64,000 nucleotides of DNA from Dokdonia donghaensis DSW-1 (GTDB taxonomy: Bacteria; Bacteroidota; Bacteroidia; Flavobacteriales; Flavobacteriaceae): NCBI RefSeq assembly GCF_001653755.1, contig NZ_CP015125.1, positions 494,001 through 558,000 on the forward strand, written 5' to 3'. Position 1 is the stretch's first letter. Every line of letters starts with the position of its first letter. The notes below the pieces were generated by a model. That model was not told the DNA's origin. It made no database searches and saw only the letters and a program-made list of their open reading frames with translations. The position numbers were made by a program, and so were the translations under genes. Positions 44,570 through 53,036 of this stretch are shown piece after piece.

Positions 44570-44974
44570 CTAGTCCGGCATTTGTGACATCAAGTCGTTG
44601 AGCTTATCTTGAGTAATAGGTTTAACAATAAAGTTCTTTACATTACTGTAGGTTTCGGCTTTTTCTTTATCTCTAGGATCTATTGAACTTGTTACAATAA
44701 AAATAGTAATCTCCTTGACAACCTCAATGGTAATTATACCATCAAGAAATTGCCACCCATCTAAAATAGGCATATTTATGTCTAATAATATTACATCTGG
44801 AATTGCAGATTTTACTGTTCCTCGAAGTACAGGTACAAGATGATTAAGCGCCTGTTCACCGTCGTGAAAAATTAAAAACCCTTTACAAAAATTACTCAAT
44901 TTCATTAAACGCTGCGCTCCAAAAACAAAAATCGGATCATCATCTATTATACAAGCTATATCTATTTGCTTCAT
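44570..44974 (-). CDS. Single-domain response regulator
   Basis: A 134-residue stand-alone receiver with no output domain. The acidic triad (ACIIDDDPIF), the phospho-Asp in VILLDINMPILDGW (near residue 65), the switch Ser/Thr in IFIVTSS and the Lys in FIVKPIT are all present. The long gap between beta-3 features (EQALNHLVPVLRGTVKSAIP) resembles the Rcp1-like group partnered with phytochrome-type or PAS kinases. It overlaps the kinase gene upstream by four bases and is surely its phospho-acceptor. Confidence 0.92.
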   Translation of the reverse strand: MKQIDIACIIDDDPIFVFGAQRLMKLSNFCKGFLIFHDGEQALNHLVPVLRGTVKSAIPDVILLDINMPILDGWQFLDGIITIEVVKEITIFIVTSSIDPRDKEKAETYSNVKNFIVKPITQDKLNDLMSQMPD

Positions 44975-46464
44975 TTTTTTAAATAAATTTTAAATGTCGA
45001 TCCTTGACCTACTTTACTTTCTACTTGAACACAACCTCCTAATGCTTCTACTTGACTTTTTACAATATACAAGCCGAGACCTCTCGAATTCTCCTTACGA
45101 TGGAAAGTTTTATATAAACCAAATATTTTACTACCGTGTAAATCTAAATTTATACCTAGACCATTGTCTACAAAATGAATGATTAAATAATCATCATTTT
45201 GTGTAATGTTAATTATGACTTTAAGTAACTCGTTGTCTCGTCTATATGATATGGTATTAGACAAAATATTTAGAAAAATACTTCTTAAATATTCTGGGAC
45301 GGCCATAACACAAAGGTCTTTAGGCACATTTACTACTACTTCACCTCGCACTTCATCAAATAATGTATTTAAACCTACAAGTGTTTTGTTTATTATTTCA
45401 AGAAGGTTAATCTCTATAAAATCATCTTCAGTAACGTTTTCAAATGAAGATACTTCGCTTAAATTATCAATTGTTTCCTCAAGATTACTAAATGCATCTT
45501 CAAGCATTTTAAACACAGAGAGCTCCTTTATACAAGGTATATCCTGTTTTAAAAATTTTAATAACATTTCTAAATTACTGGTATGTGATCTCAAATTATG
45601 TGAGACAATATGCTTGAAGTTTAATAATTTCTCGTTTTGACCCTCTGTCTTATTTAAAAGATCTTCTATTCTTTGGTTTGCATTTTTTTGAGACGTTATG
45701 TCTGTAATCTGACATATAAAATACCCTGGAGTGGACAGCTCAGATTTTACTAATGATACAGAAAGATCTACCCATATAGTTTTACCTGTTTTGTGAATAA
45801 AACGTCTTTCTGCTTGATGGTTTTCAATATCTCTTGATAGTAATTTTTCTATAAGGGTAAATTCAATTGGGTTTTCTGCAGGATGACATAAATCACTAAG
45901 ACTTGTTGATTTTATTTCATCTTCTGAATAACCAAATATTTTAGAAATCTGATCATTAATTTGTATCCAGTTTCCTTCAAGAGAAATAAGACCCATACCA
46001 TTAGGAGCGTTTGTAAACGTCTTCCTAAATTTTTGTTCTTTTTGCTTAAGCTCTATCTGCGCCTTTTTTTGAAAGTCAATATCTTGAAAGACCCCATATA
46101 TCTTGACACATTTTCCACTTTGAATAACAGGTACACCTACAGATCTAAACCACTTTTCTTCGCCAGATGCAGTGATAATAACATAATGTCCATCAAATTT
46201 CTTTAAGTTAGAAATAGCATTATTAAAGTCTCTCTCTATATTTTCTCTATGATAACCCTCTTTATAAAAGAGTATCCCGTCTGAAACAGTGGGCTCATAA
46301 TCTTCCGGTACGCCGTGTAGTTTTTTTGTACCAACACTCCAATACACCTTATCTTCACTTACACTATACTCCCATATACCTATTGAGGCCGCTTCTTGTA
46401 ATAATAAAGATGCGTTTTCATCAAATGATGGAAATAACGACGTTGGGGAACTAAAAAATTTCAT
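44971..46464 (-). CDS. PAS-domain sensor histidine kinase
   Basis: A 497-residue soluble kinase with two PAS/PAC units (about 15-135, starting IGIWEYSVSEDKVYWS; and about 140-265, NAPNGMGLISLEGNWIQIND), an H-box HIVSHNLRSHTSN (near residue 290) of the type common in Rcp1-coupled kinases, and an ATPase domain (N box ILSNTISYRRD, FVDNGLGINL, SRGLGLYIVK). No transmembrane segment; signals are cytoplasmic (redox, light or ligand in PAS). Pairs with the downstream receiver (four-base overlap). Confidence 0.92.
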   Translation of the reverse strand: MKFFSSPTSLFPSFDENASLLLQEAASIGIWEYSVSEDKVYWSVGTKKLHGVPEDYEPTVSDGILFYKEGYHRENIERDFNNAISNLKKFDGHYVIITASGEEKWFRSVGVPVIQSGKCVKIYGVFQDIDFQKKAQIELKQKEQKFRKTFTNAPNGMGLISLEGNWIQINDQISKIFGYSEDEIKSTSLSDLCHPAENPIEFTLIEKLLSRDIENHQAERRFIHKTGKTIWVDLSVSLVKSELSTPGYFICQITDITSQKNANQRIEDLLNKTEGQNEKLLNFKHIVSHNLRSHTSNLEMLLKFLKQDIPCIKELSVFKMLEDAFSNLEETIDNLSEVSSFENVTEDDFIEINLLEIINKTLVGLNTLFDEVRGEVVVNVPKDLCVMAVPEYLRSIFLNILSNTISYRRDNELLKVIINITQNDDYLIIHFVDNGLGINLDLHGSKIFGLYKTFHRKENSRGLGLYIVKSQVEALGGCVQVESKVGQGSTFKIYLKK

Positions 46465-46669
46465 TTACACAGTTAACATAATACTCTAAGAAACATTGTA
46501 TTATGGAACTAAAGTAAGAAATTTTATTTTAAACCTAAGACCAACTTAATCCTCAACCTTTTGGTAACAAGATTTCACCTATCAGTCTATTAAGTAAGAA
46601 CGCAAGGAAGACAAGTAATTATACTTGATACAATCACAAAGGTGTTAATTATTTGTAAGTATTATATTT

Positions 46670-48094
46670 TTAACGATGTATAGCTGCTACTTTTCTTATA
46701 ATAGTTATCAAGCGTTCAGTATGTTTTTGTGTAGTAAAAGGATTCATAAACGTAGTGCGCAAGTAATACTCACCACGCAGCGTGGTAGCTACTATATAAA
46801 ACTCTCCATCTTCTAGAAGAACTCTTCTTATACGCTTATTTACTTCATTTACATCCTCTTGATTAGAAGGTTTATATCTAAAGCAAACAATATTTGACAC
46901 CGGCTCAAGAGCAATTTCAAAATCTGGCTGAGCAGCTATGAGATCGCTAAATTGCTGTGCAGCATCATAAAGTGTAGTAACAAAATCGTCAAAAAACTGT
47001 AAACCATATGCATTTATAATAGCATAAAAGCGCACACTCATCATACTCTTTGTGCACTCAAAGGTTCTCTTTGCCATATTAAACCAGTCTGCATCGTCAT
47101 TTTTCTCCCATAGGTATTGCGCTTTTTGCTCAAAGGTGGCATAGCTATCTGTGCTATTTTTAAAAATAACGGCTGTAGTGATGGCGCTAGTTCCCATCAT
47201 TTTGTGACCATCTATAATTATAGAATCTGCCTTATGGGCTCCATTGAGAAGGTGCTTATACTTTTTAGAAAATATGGCCGCACCGCCGTGTGCAGCATCT
47301 ATATGAAACCATATTTTTTTTGCTTTCGCGAAAGCGTAAACCTTCTCCAAATCATCATACACTCCCGTACTCGTACTTGGCGCACTGCCTACAATTGCAA
47401 TTACCTCAAAACCATTTTTTATCGCCGAAGTGTAATACGACTCTAAAGCATCTGTCTGTATCTGGTAATTATCGCCTGCGGGTACTTTTATGATTCCATC
47501 ACTTCCTAGTCCCATTATACGAGCGGCTCTATCTACACAATAATGTGCCTCTTCTGAAACCATAATGGCTAGTTTCTTGCTGTGACCTTCATTCCACACA
47601 TCATCTGTAGCCTTAGCCCTGCGTGCTGCAAGAAGCCCTGTGAGGTTTGCAAGGGTACCTCCAGAGGTGAGAAATCCATCTCCGTTTGTGTACCCTATAG
47701 CCTTACAAAAGGTGTTTATAACAAGGCGCTCTATTGCCGTGGCAGCAGCTCCCATCTCATATACTGCCATCCCATTATTAAGTTGTGCGCTCAATAATGT
47801 TGCAAGAGCAGACACCGGTACAGTGGGTGCAACTTGATGACCAATATAATTAGGGTGATGGGTGTGTATAGATCGCTCTAGTACTTCTTTAAAAAAATCT
47901 GAAGTACTATGTGATGTTGAGAGATATTGTTGCCAAAATGTGTACTCATCTTCTGGCTCAGTCCATCTCAACACTTTATCTGAACCACCAGTTGTTGTGG
48001 TATGTAGATAGTCTGCTAGCAAACTAACAAGTTGCTCTCCTTCATTTTTAAAGAGGGCACTATCATAAGCTTTATGCAGTAGTGGTGTGCTCAT
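46670..48094 (-). CDS. PLP-dependent group II decarboxylase
   Basis: A 474-residue enzyme of the aromatic-amino-acid/glutamate/diaminobutyrate decarboxylase family. Visible: NYIGHQVAPTVPVSALATLL, FLTSGGTLANLTGLLAARR (PLP phosphate site), WFHIDAAHGGAAI (PLP Asp, near residue 268) and the Schiff-base Lys in IIDGHKMMGTS (near residue 299). The C-terminal domain is complete (TTLRGEYYLRTTFMNPFTT). The substrate cannot be fixed; 2,4-diaminobutyrate or an aromatic amino acid are the usual options. Its start overlaps the ArsR gene stop by one base, so the regulator and enzyme form one operon. A relic of a second copy lies at 44372-44562. Confidence 0.9.
   Translation of the reverse strand: MSTPLLHKAYDSALFKNEGEQLVSLLADYLHTTTTGGSDKVLRWTEPEDEYTFWQQYLSTSHSTSDFFKEVLERSIHTHHPNYIGHQVAPTVPVSALATLLSAQLNNGMAVYEMGAAATAIERLVINTFCKAIGYTNGDGFLTSGGTLANLTGLLAARRAKATDDVWNEGHSKKLAIMVSEEAHYCVDRAARIMGLGSDGIIKVPAGDNYQIQTDALESYYTSAIKNGFEVIAIVGSAPSTSTGVYDDLEKVYAFAKAKKIWFHIDAAHGGAAIFSKKYKHLLNGAHKADSIIIDGHKMMGTSAITTAVIFKNSTDSYATFEQKAQYLWEKNDDADWFNMAKRTFECTKSMMSVRFYAIINAYGLQFFDDFVTTLYDAAQQFSDLIAAQPDFEIALEPVSNIVCFRYKPSNQEDVNEVNKRIRRVLLEDGEFYIVATTLRGEYYLRTTFMNPFTTQKHTERLITIIRKVAAIHR
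47322..47335. repeat. Palindrome copy 14, 14 bp, in a gene
   Basis: GCTTTCGCGAAAGC in the decarboxylase gene, read as YAFAKAKK on the minus strand, near residue 254. Confidence 0.95.
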
Positions 48095-48423
48095 TACTTA
48101 TCTGCCATTTTTGATTTTGTAAGCTCAAAAAAGTCATTAAACAAGGTCTGTAGTTGTCCCCATTTACGAGCATCAATACTATAATATTGTGCCTTCCCTT
48201 TAAACTGACTCTTTAAAACTCCGGTTCTCTTTATAACCTGCAGGTGCTGAGAGGTTGTAGGTTGTGATAGTCGTATCTTATCTGATATATCTTGACACAA
48301 ACAGCCGTCACAATCCCCTATATATTCTATAATGGCCACTCTAGCAGGATTAGAAAGAATCTTTGCAACATCTGCAATTTGATTTGCTCTCATAGAGTGT
48401 ATATGCCTCTTTGTAACTCCCAT
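48094..48423 (-). CDS. ArsR-family transcription regulator
   Basis: A 109-residue winged-helix repressor-like protein (AKILSNPARVAIIEYI, recognition helix LSQPTTSQHLQVIKRTGVL, wing KGKAQYYSI). A CDGCLCQDIS segment has three closely spaced Cys just before the DNA-reading helix, the position of the metal or redox site in several ArsR/SmtB proteins. It precedes and overlaps the decarboxylase gene and has a 22-bp dyad 19 bases upstream of its start, so autoregulation of the operon is likely. Confidence 0.92.
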   Translation of the reverse strand: MGVTKRHIHSMRANQIADVAKILSNPARVAIIEYIGDCDGCLCQDISDKIRLSQPTTSQHLQVIKRTGVLKSQFKGKAQYYSIDARKWGQLQTLFNDFFELTKSKMADK

Positions 48424-48441
48424 AATACGTTTTATTTGAAT

Positions 48442-48463
48442 ATGTAATATCGCAATATTACAT
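48442..48463. promoter_or_regulatory. Probable ArsR operator
   Basis: A perfect inverted repeat ATGTAATAT - CGCA - ATATTACAT whose right end extends away from the gene. It lies 19-40 bases upstream of the ArsR start codon. Size and AT-rich arms fit ArsR/SmtB dimer operators. Confidence 0.65.
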
Positions 48464-48476
48464 TAAAATAGAAAAT

Positions 48477-48505
48477 AAAAAAAGCCCAGTTTTATACTGA
48501 GCTTT
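48477..48505 (-). terminator. Terminator of the TM2-domain gene
   Basis: Read leftward, AGCTCAGT pairs with ACTGGGCT (one U-G wobble), followed by a run of seven T. It ends the TM2 gene ten bases after its stop. Confidence 0.75.
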
Positions 48506-48514
48506 TTAATTATA

Positions 48515-48949
48515 CTAGAACCAAGGTTTTCTACCCGCTTGGTATGTGTTATAAAATTCTTCATCAGATTTTGTGAGGTAAATGATGCCCTCTATAAGTC
48601 CTACTAGGCCTACAGCCCAAACTAGAAGTACACCTATACCTACACAAGAAAGCACTATGCCCACAACACTTAGTACAAGCATTATGATACCCTCTTTCTG
48701 GTATCCTAATATAAATTTATGCACTCCAAATGCTCCAAGAAAAATGGCCAAAATTCCTGCAAGTACTTTTTTACTTTCTGCACTACCTGTTACTTTATTC
48801 CATTCTTCTTTTGCGCTCTGGCTAAATTCTTTTGCAGTCTCCTTAGCATCTTCTGCAAAGTCATTTACAGCATCTTTTGCCTCGTCTGCCATACGTTTGC
48901 CGTCATTTTCGGGCTTGTCGCCTGGTATTTTGTTGTCTTCTGTACTCAT
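48515..48949 (-). CDS. TM2-domain membrane protein
   Basis: A 144-residue protein. Residues 1-60 are a highly charged amphipathic helix (ADEAKDAVND..., KETAKEFSQSAKEEW), resembling a LEA/apolipoprotein-like repeat. Residues about 62-130 are a TM2 domain: two helices joined by a short turn, with the conserved GAFGVHKFILGYQKEGII and the final GLIEGIIYL. TM2 proteins are widespread, and their function is unknown. Monocistronic with its own terminator. Confidence 0.88.
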   Translation of the reverse strand: MSTEDNKIPGDKPENDGKRMADEAKDAVNDFAEDAKETAKEFSQSAKEEWNKVTGSAESKKVLAGILAIFLGAFGVHKFILGYQKEGIIMLVLSVVGIVLSCVGIGVLLVWAVGLVGLIEGIIYLTKSDEEFYNTYQAGRKPWF

Positions 48950-49009
48950 ATTATTGGTTGTTAGTTTGTTGCCATTAAAACTACAAAAAAGATATACGTA
49001 ATTATCGTA

Positions 49010-49402
49010 CTAATTATCTTTTTCAAAAACACTGTCTATAGGTTCCCATAATTCTATTTTATTTCCTTCTGGATCTAGTATCCAGCCAAATTTACCATAG
49101 CTATACTCCTCTACCTCTCCTACTATGGTAACACCTTCTTCCTTAAGCACTTTAAGTAACTCTATGAGATTGTCTACCCTAAAATTAAACATAAACTGTT
49201 TCTTGCTGGGAGAGAAGTATTCTGTATCCGCATTCATAGGGCTCCATTGGGTAGAGCACTTATTGCCATTTTCATCACGCCACCAGAAGGTCCAGCCGTA
49301 TTGATCTGTAGGGATACCTAGGTGCTTTTTATACCAGCTTTTTTGAGCATCTGGATCTTCACTCTTAAAAAACATCCCGCCTATGCCTGTTACTCTTTTC
49401 AT
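49010..49402 (-). CDS. VOC-family (glyoxalase-like) protein
   Basis: A 130-residue vicinal-oxygen-chelate protein with two beta-alpha-beta-beta-beta modules (GIGGMFFKSEDPDAQKSWY and FNFRVDNLIELLKVLKEEGV), ending with the typical FGWILDPEGNKIELWEP, whose Glu is a metal ligand. Such single-unit proteins act as dimers; the substrate is unknown. It lies 25 bases after the DUF4199 gene and may be co-transcribed with it. Confidence 0.88.
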   Translation of the reverse strand: MKRVTGIGGMFFKSEDPDAQKSWYKKHLGIPTDQYGWTFWWRDENGNKCSTQWSPMNADTEYFSPSKKQFMFNFRVDNLIELLKVLKEEGVTIVGEVEEYSYGKFGWILDPEGNKIELWEPIDSVFEKDN

Positions 49403-49427
49403 AATTAAAATATTATCGTATGAAGAA

Positions 49428-49940
49428 CTATTTTTTCTTTAAAATCACAGCGGCAAGTAAGCTCACCACAAAACCAAGCATAAACGTCATTACAAACATC
49501 ATTAATCCAGCTATAAATGACATTTGAGTACCGCTATAATCCTCATACATCTCTCGCTGGCGAGCAAGTTGATCTATCGCAGCTTGATTATTAGACTGCT
49601 CTGCTAGATCTCTAGCATAGTCATTGTACTCAATAAAAAAAGATGGATTTACAAATAAGGTATACACTATATCTGCCAGTGCTACACCTAAACCGCCCAA
49701 AGCAGCAATAATAATCCCTGTTTTTAAAGCGCTACCAAAAGAGATTTTACCCGCATTAACCGTGTCACGCTGGTACGCCACTCCAAAGTACACCATCGCT
49801 GCTGTCATACCCATAACTCCCCAACCTACGAGTTCTTGCGTACCGTAATCTAGGCTCTTACCTAAATAAAGCGCAAGCGTAAACCCTAGGAGACCTAAAA
49901 AGAATGCAATCGCACCAAATTTCTTTATCACTAAACTCAT
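49428..49940 (-). CDS. DUF4199 membrane protein
   Basis: A 170-residue protein with four hydrophobic helices (about 9-27, 39-55, 72-95, 140-165) and a polar loop between helices 3 and 4 (FIEYNDYARDLAEQSNNQAA). The layout and the segment ISFGSALKTGIIIAALGGL are characteristic of DUF4199, a Bacteroidota-wide membrane family without known function. Confidence 0.82.
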   Translation of the reverse strand: MSLVIKKFGAIAFFLGLLGFTLALYLGKSLDYGTQELVGWGVMGMTAAMVYFGVAYQRDTVNAGKISFGSALKTGIIIAALGGLGVALADIVYTLFVNPSFFIEYNDYARDLAEQSNNQAAIDQLARQREMYEDYSGTQMSFIAGLMMFVMTFMLGFVVSLLAAVILKKK

Positions 49941-49964
49941 ATACTTATCTTTTAAAACATCAAT

Positions 49965-50912
49965 TTAAGAAAAACGCTGCAGTATCTTATCTACTATGGT
50001 TTGCGCTAGTTTTATTTTACTCTCAACCGTCCACCCTGCAATGTGCGGTGTGAGCAGTACATTATCTTGCTCAATAAGATATTGTAAGGGTTCTGGCAGG
50101 TTTGAATTTCCGTCTGTGGTAAATAAATTCTCAAAAGATAATTTTTCATACTCAAGTACATCCAGTCCAGCTCCCAGTATTTTTTTTGCTTTCAAAGCCG
50201 CTACAAGGTCTTTTGTTACAACAGATTTCCCTCTTGCCGTGTTTATGAGATAAAAAGGTTTTGCAAAAGCATTTATAAAAGTAGTATTTACCATCTTATC
50301 TGTTTGTGGAGTCCAAGGCGTGTGTAAACTCACAACATCTACCTCTTCTTGAAATATGCTCAGTGACACCTGCGTAGCATTACTATCACCCACCTTTTCC
50401 TTTATATCATAACAAAGCACTTTACAGTCAAAACCTTGTAATTTCCTTGCAAAGGCTTTCCCCATATTACCATAGCCTATGATCCCCACTGTCTTTCCTT
50501 CTAGCTCAACACCGCGATTAGGCTCTCGGTTCCAGTGACCGGCTTTTACCTGGGCATCTGCTCTATTTAAATTATTAAAAAGACTGAGCAGCATCCCTAG
50601 TGATTGCTCCCCTACGGCATTGCGGTTACCCTCTGGCGCACTGATGAGATAAATGCCTTTACTCTCAGCATAAGGGATGTCTATACTCTCTAGACCTGCG
50701 CCTACGCGAGCAATAAATTTAAGGTGAGGAGCAACATCTATAAACTGCTTATCTATTTTAAAACGACTGCGTATTACAATACCCTCATAATCTGCTATGA
50801 TAGCCTCTGTCTCTTCTTTTGAAATGGTGAAATTTTCAACATTAGTATGGCCTGCTTCTTCAAGTTGCTTTACCAGTAGCGGGTGGTTATTATCTAGGTG
50901 GAGTATTTTCAT
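49965..50912 (-). CDS. D-isomer 2-hydroxyacid dehydrogenase (SerA-like)
   Basis: A 315-residue NAD-dependent dehydrogenase. The Rossmann motif GIIGYGNMGKAFARKL (near residue 148), catalytic Arg in LINTARGKSVV, Glu in GAGLDVLEYE and His in TPHIAGWTVES are present, as is RVGAGLESIDIPYAES. The sequence resembles phosphoglycerate dehydrogenases without the C-terminal ACT domain; other 2-hydroxyacids are possible substrates. Its ATG overlaps the stop of a 56-codon gene (TAATG), in an operon with a cupin gene. Confidence 0.9.
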   Translation of the reverse strand: MKILHLDNNHPLLVKQLEEAGHTNVENFTISKEETEAIIADYEGIVIRSRFKIDKQFIDVAPHLKFIARVGAGLESIDIPYAESKGIYLISAPEGNRNAVGEQSLGMLLSLFNNLNRADAQVKAGHWNREPNRGVELEGKTVGIIGYGNMGKAFARKLQGFDCKVLCYDIKEKVGDSNATQVSLSIFQEEVDVVSLHTPWTPQTDKMVNTTFINAFAKPFYLINTARGKSVVTKDLVAALKAKKILGAGLDVLEYEKLSFENLFTTDGNSNLPEPLQYLIEQDNVLLTPHIAGWTVESKIKLAQTIVDKILQRFS

Positions 50913-51082
50913 TACTTAGTTATATTTTTTCTAGCTGGTATCAAACCTAAGAAGAAACCTAATCCTATTGCCATCATTGCACCAGTTACAAAACCTACAC
51001 CTCCAGATGTGTCATCAAATGCGTATAATAATATCCCCGCAATGGCCATAACAATAATTCCTGCTATCTTGTTCTTATTCAT
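50912..51082 (-). CDS. Small membrane protein, 56 residues
   Basis: An ATG-started frame of 56 codons that encodes two hydrophobic helices: NKIAGIIVMAIAGILLYAF, then a Gly/Asp turn, then VTGAMMAIGLGFFLGLIPA, and a basic end (RKNITK). It starts nine bases after the cupin stop, and its TAA overlaps the ATG of the dehydrogenase gene (TAATG). This spacing on both sides and the neat membrane profile argue that it is a real gene. It may be missed in annotation because of its size. Function unknown. Confidence 0.75.
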   Translation of the reverse strand: MNKNKIAGIIVMAIAGILLYAFDDTSGGVGFVTGAMMAIGLGFFLGLIPARKNITK

Positions 51083-51091
51083 ATTTCTCTT

Positions 51092-51478
51092 TTAAATTTT
51101 AGGATAATCTGTTTGCGTTTTGGCGTCTGTTACTTCTCCCGTGTGGGCCGTACTTGATTTTTCGAAAAGCAGTAGGTGTACCTCTTTTCCATCTTTGGTA
51201 GTTGGGCAATGTTCTACGCCTTTAGGCACAACTATGATTTCACCTTGATGAACAATTTCTGACCACTCTTTTTCTGGATTTCCGCTTTCGCGAAAGCGCA
51301 TTTCTAACACCCCTTTTTGCACAAAAAATAACTCGTCTTCATCCTTATGACTATGCCATACAAATTCACCTGAAACCTTTGCTAAAAGTACTTGCATATC
51401 ATCTACCGTAGCAATCTGGTGTGGATGCCATTGCTTATCAAATTTGGTAAATTTATCGTCGAGATTAATGGGTTTCAT
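51092..51478 (-). CDS. Cupin-domain protein
   Basis: A 128-residue small cupin. Motif 1 is visible in FVWHSHKDEDELFFVQKGV (two His and one Glu, the usual metal ligands) and motif 2 in GEIIVVPKGVEHCP (His). The metal-dependent role (sensor, isomerase or oxygenase) is unknown. First gene of an operon with the 56-codon membrane protein and the 2-hydroxyacid dehydrogenase. A palindrome copy is read as MRFRESG between the two cupin motifs. Confidence 0.88.
   Translation of the reverse strand: MKPINLDDKFTKFDKQWHPHQIATVDDMQVLLAKVSGEFVWHSHKDEDELFFVQKGVLEMRFRESGNPEKEWSEIVHQGEIIVVPKGVEHCPTTKDGKEVHLLLFEKSSTAHTGEVTDAKTQTDYPKI
51283..51298. repeat. Palindrome copy 15, 16 bp, in a gene
   Basis: CGCTTTCGCGAAAGCG in the cupin gene, read in the FRES frame (EMRFRESGN), in the variable loop between the two cupin motifs. 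Confidence 0.95.
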
Positions 51479-51602
51479 TTTATCGTATTTAGAATAAAGG
51501 TATCTAAAGTGCTCGTCTAAATATAGAAGAAGTTATAAAAAACTTAATTTTTTGACAGACATTCAATAATACCGTAGTTTACATTTTAAATCATCATCAA
51601 AA

Positions 51603-52976
51603 ATGAAAACGACAAATATCACACTAACAATTCTTGGAGTTTTATTTCTTTTAATAAGCTGCCAGCAAGAAACTTCAGAACAATTAACTATAATCAAAGG
51701 AACATTTAAAAACGCGACAACCACAGAGGCATATCTTTGGGGTAATTTAAGTGTTTCTCGCTCCAGTGAATTAGATGAAAATGGCAGTTTCACAGATACA
51801 CTAGATATAGATGCTGATGGATATTTTTCAATTGACATAGGTAAGACTAGTTTTCCCCTATTCGTACAAAAAGGAAGCACAACATCCTTTACAGTAGATC
51901 TAAATGAGGAACATCCCACACTGGAAATTACAGAGGGTAATCAAGCTATTGTTGACTATCTAGCTAAGAAATCCAGTGCCTTAAAAGTAACACGCGACAA
52001 CTCATCAGAATTATTTGGGAAAGAACCAGAAGCTTTTAAACAAAGATGGGACAGTATATTCAATTCTTTAAAAAAAGATCTTTCTACTCTCACTGCAGAT
52101 ATGTCCTTTAAATTACTAGAAGAACAAGCATTAAAATTTGATGAAATATATACATACAATGAATACCCAAGATGGTACAAAAGCATTCATAAAATCGACA
52201 CTTTCGAAGTTCCCAAAGCATTCAAGGATACGTACAATAACTTAGACAAAGACAATGAAATATATGCGTCAAGTTTTCAAAAATATCGATGGATGATTAC
52301 AGCTAAAATAAAGGATGATGCTTACAAAAGAGGCGGAGATGAAAGATTGACTGAAGAAATTATCGAAATTTTGAAAGAAAAGACGAGTCCTTCTATACGT
52401 GACGCCGTTATTCAAAGTATTATGTTTTTATATATTCCCAAAGAGAATAGTGCTCAAATCAAGGAAGAGTTACTTAATCTAGCAACTGGCAATGAGACTA
52501 AGAAAGTGATACAAGATCGCTTTAAAAAAGTGAGCAATCTTCTCAGAGGAAAAAGGTCTCCTACTTTTGACTTCGAAAACTTTAATGGGGGAACTACTAA
52601 GCTTCAAGATTTTGAAGGTAAATATGTTTACATAGATGTTTGGGCTACTTGGTGCTCTCCCTGCATCGCAGAGATACCAAGTTTAAAAAAGCTAGAAAGT
52701 GAGTATGAAGATGCAAACATAGCCTTTGCAAGTATCTCTGTAGACTTTGAGGAGAATTATGATAAATGGAGAAAGATGGTGACTGACAAGTCTCTTGGCG
52801 GCTCACAACTAATCGCAGACAACAATTTTGAATCTGCGTTTGTTAAAGATTATGCCATACGTGAGATTCCTAGATTTATTTTAATAGACCCTAATGGAAA
52901 TATTGTGAGTGCAGATGCTCCAAAGCCATCTAGTGAACAACTTATAGCAACCTTCACTCAACTGGGAATTAAATAA
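51603..52976 (+). CDS. TlpA-like thioredoxin-domain lipoprotein
   Basis: A 457-residue lipoprotein (lipobox LISC, Cys near residue 20). A beta-rich N-terminal domain of about 90 residues and a helical middle region (about 100-310) precede a C-terminal thioredoxin fold (about 315-457) with active site VWATWCSPCIAEIP (CxxC) and the cis-Pro segment YAIREIPRFILIDP. It resembles Bacteroidota TlpA/ResA-type periplasmic thiol reductases, likely reducing specific disulfides, for example for cytochrome maturation. Monocistronic with its own terminator. Confidence 0.9.
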   Translation: MKTTNITLTILGVLFLLISCQQETSEQLTIIKGTFKNATTTEAYLWGNLSVSRSSELDENGSFTDTLDIDADGYFSIDIGKTSFPLFVQKGSTTSFTVDLNEEHPTLEITEGNQAIVDYLAKKSSALKVTRDNSSELFGKEPEAFKQRWDSIFNSLKKDLSTLTADMSFKLLEEQALKFDEIYTYNEYPRWYKSIHKIDTFEVPKAFKDTYNNLDKDNEIYASSFQKYRWMITAKIKDDAYKRGGDERLTEEIIEILKEKTSPSIRDAVIQSIMFLYIPKENSAQIKEELLNLATGNETKKVIQDRFKKVSNLLRGKRSPTFDFENFNGGTTKLQDFEGKYVYIDVWATWCSPCIAEIPSLKKLESEYEDANIAFASISVDFEENYDKWRKMVTDKSLGGSQLIADNNFESAFVKDYAIREIPRFILIDPNGNIVSADAPKPSSEQLIATFTQLGIK

Positions 52977-53002
52977 GAAAAGGTATTAGAAATAATAACT
53001 AC

Positions 53003-53034
53003 AAAAAAGTGCTGTCATATGACAGCACTTTTTT
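53003..53034. terminator. Bidirectional terminator
   Basis: A perfect palindrome whose core arms AGTGCTGTCA / TGACAGCACT meet at a two-base TA centre, flanked by A and T runs. It ends both the rightward TlpA gene and the leftward serS-to-thioesterase operon. Confidence 0.9.
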
Positions 53035-53036
53035 TA

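Noticed and set aside
47322..47335. Palindromes as insertion-sequence ends or miniature transposons
   Set aside because: No flanking target duplications or internal sequence exist; in genes the protein length appears unchanged. A 14-26 bp element alone cannot be a transposon.
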